Shown piece after piece: positions 61,592-64,000 of a DNA stretch of 64,000 bases (positions are counted from its first letter, which is position 1; every line of letters begins with the position of its first letter). The stretch is from Epiperipatus broadwayi (lineage: Eukaryota; Onychophora; Udeonychophora; Euonychophora; Peripatidae): the NCBI GenBank assembly GCA_028023455.1, contig JAQFVV010013087.1, positions 124,001 through 188,000 of the forward strand. The letters run 5' to 3'. The notes under the pieces were generated by a model. That model saw only the letters and a program-made list of their open reading frames with translations. It searched no databases and was not told where the DNA came from. The position numbers were made by a program, and so were the translations under genes.

Positions 61592-64000
61592 TGTGCCCTT
61601 TTGTATGGGTCACCATCTAATTTTTGTGCTAATCTATTAAAAATTTTAAATTTAAGATATATTTGAATATGTGATGTTAATTTTGCTTATGGTAATATTT
61701 CAAAAAGGTTTAATTAAAGCAATCTATGAGTATTTGATATGTGAAATTGTGCTGATATTGAGAGAGACATTTTAAATGATGATGATTATAATATATGGTT
61801 GGGAAAAATGGCCATAATCAATACTGCATTAATATATTTAATAAATAGGTATTTAAAGTTAAAAGTGTTTAAAAGATAAGTAAAATTAAATGCATATATT
61901 TATTGTTGATAAAATAATATTATAAAAGAATATAAATATTTTAATTATTGTAAGTACTTAAATAAAAGACTAATATTTGATTTTAATAATATTGGATAAT
62001 TATTTTAAAATCTATTATAATATCTTATTTTTTTTAAAAAAATATTTATTTTAAAAAATGCAATTGTTAGTTTATTTTTAGATTATGAGAAGCGTTTCTT
62101 TTATTGTAAAAAGAACAGATGTTTGTTAAATTTACACACACATGCATGGAAGTTATTTAGTAAAGTTGCAAGACTGTTTTAATTATGTTGTAAAATTTAT
62201 AAATAATACGTGAGTTATCACGAGATTAAAATAAAGATATTTAATGTAAAATATTAAGTCTGATTTTAAAATATTGTTTTAAAAATATGACGTATAAAAA
62301 TACTTAGTTTATTTAAAAATAATTTTATAAAAGTTAAAATTAAAATCAAGTAAGATTATATTTTAAAAATGTTTAATAGATTTAAATAAACGATAAAGAT
62401 TATTTAAAAATTTAATAATGTAATAAATATTAAATATTAAATAAGTCATTATTTATTTTAATTTTGTGTTGTTGGTAAATATGTAAATAAGCCAACAAGT
62501 TGATTGTTTAATCTACCAATCAAATGGGAAGTTTCTTCCGGTATAAAAGCTCAATTCAATTGTTAGGAGAGGACTTCGTGATTGAATTTTCAAGTTAATT
62601 GTGCTATTAGAAAAATAGCTAATTAAATTTATAGACGCTCTAAAATCATTTTTAAAATTACAAGAGTGTCGTTATAAATAATCTATAAAAGTTTTAAATA
62701 ATAGACATGCAGTGTTAATTTAAATTTTCCTATCAATCGTCTCTAAATTGAAGCTCAATTTACATGCAAATGGTCATGGGAACATCATATATAGTGAAAA
62801 TATATCGGAAACTTTATACTAGAAGTATGACAAACGCTGGATTAGTTCGGAAAATTACAAGATGGAGAAAAGTAGTATTTTGGACAGTATATAATTTTAA
62901 AAGCTAATTACTATTGCTTATTAGAAAATAGATATTTTAAAGAATAAAATACTTCTTTATGAAGAAAGTATTTTTGCAAGCTATAAATTTGAATATATAT
63001 CTTAAGTAAAGATATTAGAAATGAAAGTAGCTTTGAATGCTTGCCTTGTTAAGTCTTTATGTTTAAAAGACTGAATGTTGATAATTTTAAAGGCAAGTCA
63101 ATTGAAATATAATTAGCTAAAAATCTTAATATAATAAAATTATTATATTGAAATAATTTAAACGCGGGTCGTTTATAGATAAAGAAGATTATTCTTACCT
63201 GGATTTTTTTTTTTTGTTAAGAAATGCGCAAGAAATATGTGGACGTCCCAGTTAATTTAAAATAATTAAATGATAATTTTTTTTTTCATAAACTATAGAC
63301 TAATTTAAAATAATAACTTTTAAATAATATTCTTTAAAGAACTGCATCCGGATCAGATAAACTATTTTAATTTTATTATATTTTTTATAAAAGAACTGAT
63401 TAACTTTTATTTTGGTTTTAAAAGAACGTTTTCGTTTTTCATAAACTTTTAAAAAAACACGTGATGGACCGGAAACAGGAAATGGTGTGCTAGTGAATAT
63501 GTGCCTAGGATTAAAAAAACTTTATGGTGGAAAAGAAAACATCGCTGGAGTCATGTAATATGAATTTTGTTTTATTTATCTAATATAAAAGTTAAATATT
63601 ATTAATCTATTAAAAATAAGATAGGTACATTTCTTAAAATAATAACTAAAGTAATATAATAATTAATTGCATAAGTTTATTTTATAATTAATATAAAACG
63701 TAATATGTTAAAGAATAATTGCGAGTGTAAATGTGATTTATTCTATGAAGCTGTAATTCCGAAGAATATTGGAAGATGGACTGTACATTAAATCATTATT
63801 AATGGTAAAAATTATATAATTATAATAATTTTAATATATTTGACATGTTTTTCTTTAGATCAACCAAATGATATGTTATTGTTGAATGGATGTATGAATA
63901 TTTTTAAAAAATACACACACATTATATTGGCAGTGACAGTTTTGTTTAAATATGCATAATTTGAATTTATGATATAAATACGATACAACATTACATAAGA
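61592..64000 (+). mobile_element. Family 2 LTR-like unit, inverted copy (truncated by window end)
   Basis: Reverse complement of about 12482-14873, beginning TGTGCCCTTTTGTATGGGTC. Similarity is high throughout (for example the CACGTGATGGACCGGAAACA block at 63461) with small indels. It sits inside a family 1 LTR fragment, so family 2 moved later at this place. Confidence 0.8.
62516..62548 (+). promoter_or_regulatory. CCAAT and TATA boxes, inverted family 2 copy
   Basis: CCAAT at 62516-62520 and TATAAAA at 62542-62548, same spacing as in the other copy; transcription would start about 25-30 bases later, near TTGTTAGGAGAGG. Confidence 0.55.

Overview
The window looks like AT-rich, repeat-dense nuclear DNA from an animal, probably an invertebrate; I cannot place it in a phylum. 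The reasons are: no bacterial-style operons; long (TA)n, (AAT)n and (GTA)n microsatellites; animal-type LINEs (APE endonuclease plus reverse transcriptase), Penelope-like elements with GIY-YIG C-termini, Ty3/Gypsy-type LTR elements, and one candidate spliced exon of a leucine-rich-repeat protein. No complete host gene is visible. Almost everything that can be recognised is mobile or repetitive.

Layout. 1-4.16 kb: two decayed LINE pieces, one ending in a trinucleotide tail. 4.18-9.49 kb: a non-autonomous LTR element (2.27 kb LTRs around 0.77 kb of non-coding interior, minus strand). 10.63-14.87 kb: a 4.24 kb LTR-like unit with a CCAAT/TATA promoter; a second copy runs in inverted orientation from 61.59 kb to the window end. 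15.0-15.8 kb: inverted pair of Penelope-like 3' ends. 17.03-19.23 and 28.85-30.92 kb: solo LTRs of the first family. 19.2-28.1 kb: several LINE remnants on both strands, with (AAT)n tails. 32.7 kb: an isolated hammerhead ribozyme motif and an unidentified ORF. 33.7, 34.9, 38.0 and 43.2 kb: inverted-repeat elements, two with direct target duplications of 14 and 16 bp, the last carrying two full hammerhead motifs. 39.2-43.1 kb: decayed tandem repeats and a broken coiled-coil Gag-like stretch. 45.23-45.40 kb: the candidate LRR C-terminal exon. 46.65-52.46 kb: a 408-bp tandem array. 52.48-57.67 kb: an LTR element that encodes only Gag. 57.71-58.07 kb: an inverted single monomer of the array, next to a second Penelope-like 3' end. 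58.3-61.4 kb: no recognisable gene.

The most interesting system is the 408-bp array. Every monomer carries, on the minus strand, a complete type I hammerhead self-cleaving ribozyme: core CUGACGA and GAAA, a short stem II, a 4-bp palindromic stem III, a predicted cleavage triplet AUC, and a two-part stem I with an internal loop. Twelve near-identical copies plus three diverged relatives are present. This is the architecture of animal retrozymes (tandem hammerhead satellites whose transcripts self-cut into unit-length RNAs that are then circularised). The same window holds two other intact hammerhead designs (32.7 and 43.3/43.9 kb) and hammerhead-like remnants just 3' of Penelope-like GIY-YIG coding ends, which fits the idea that Penelope-type reverse transcriptases supply the mobilising activity. 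All ribozyme calls rest on hand-drawn secondary structures, not on an experiment or a covariance-model search.
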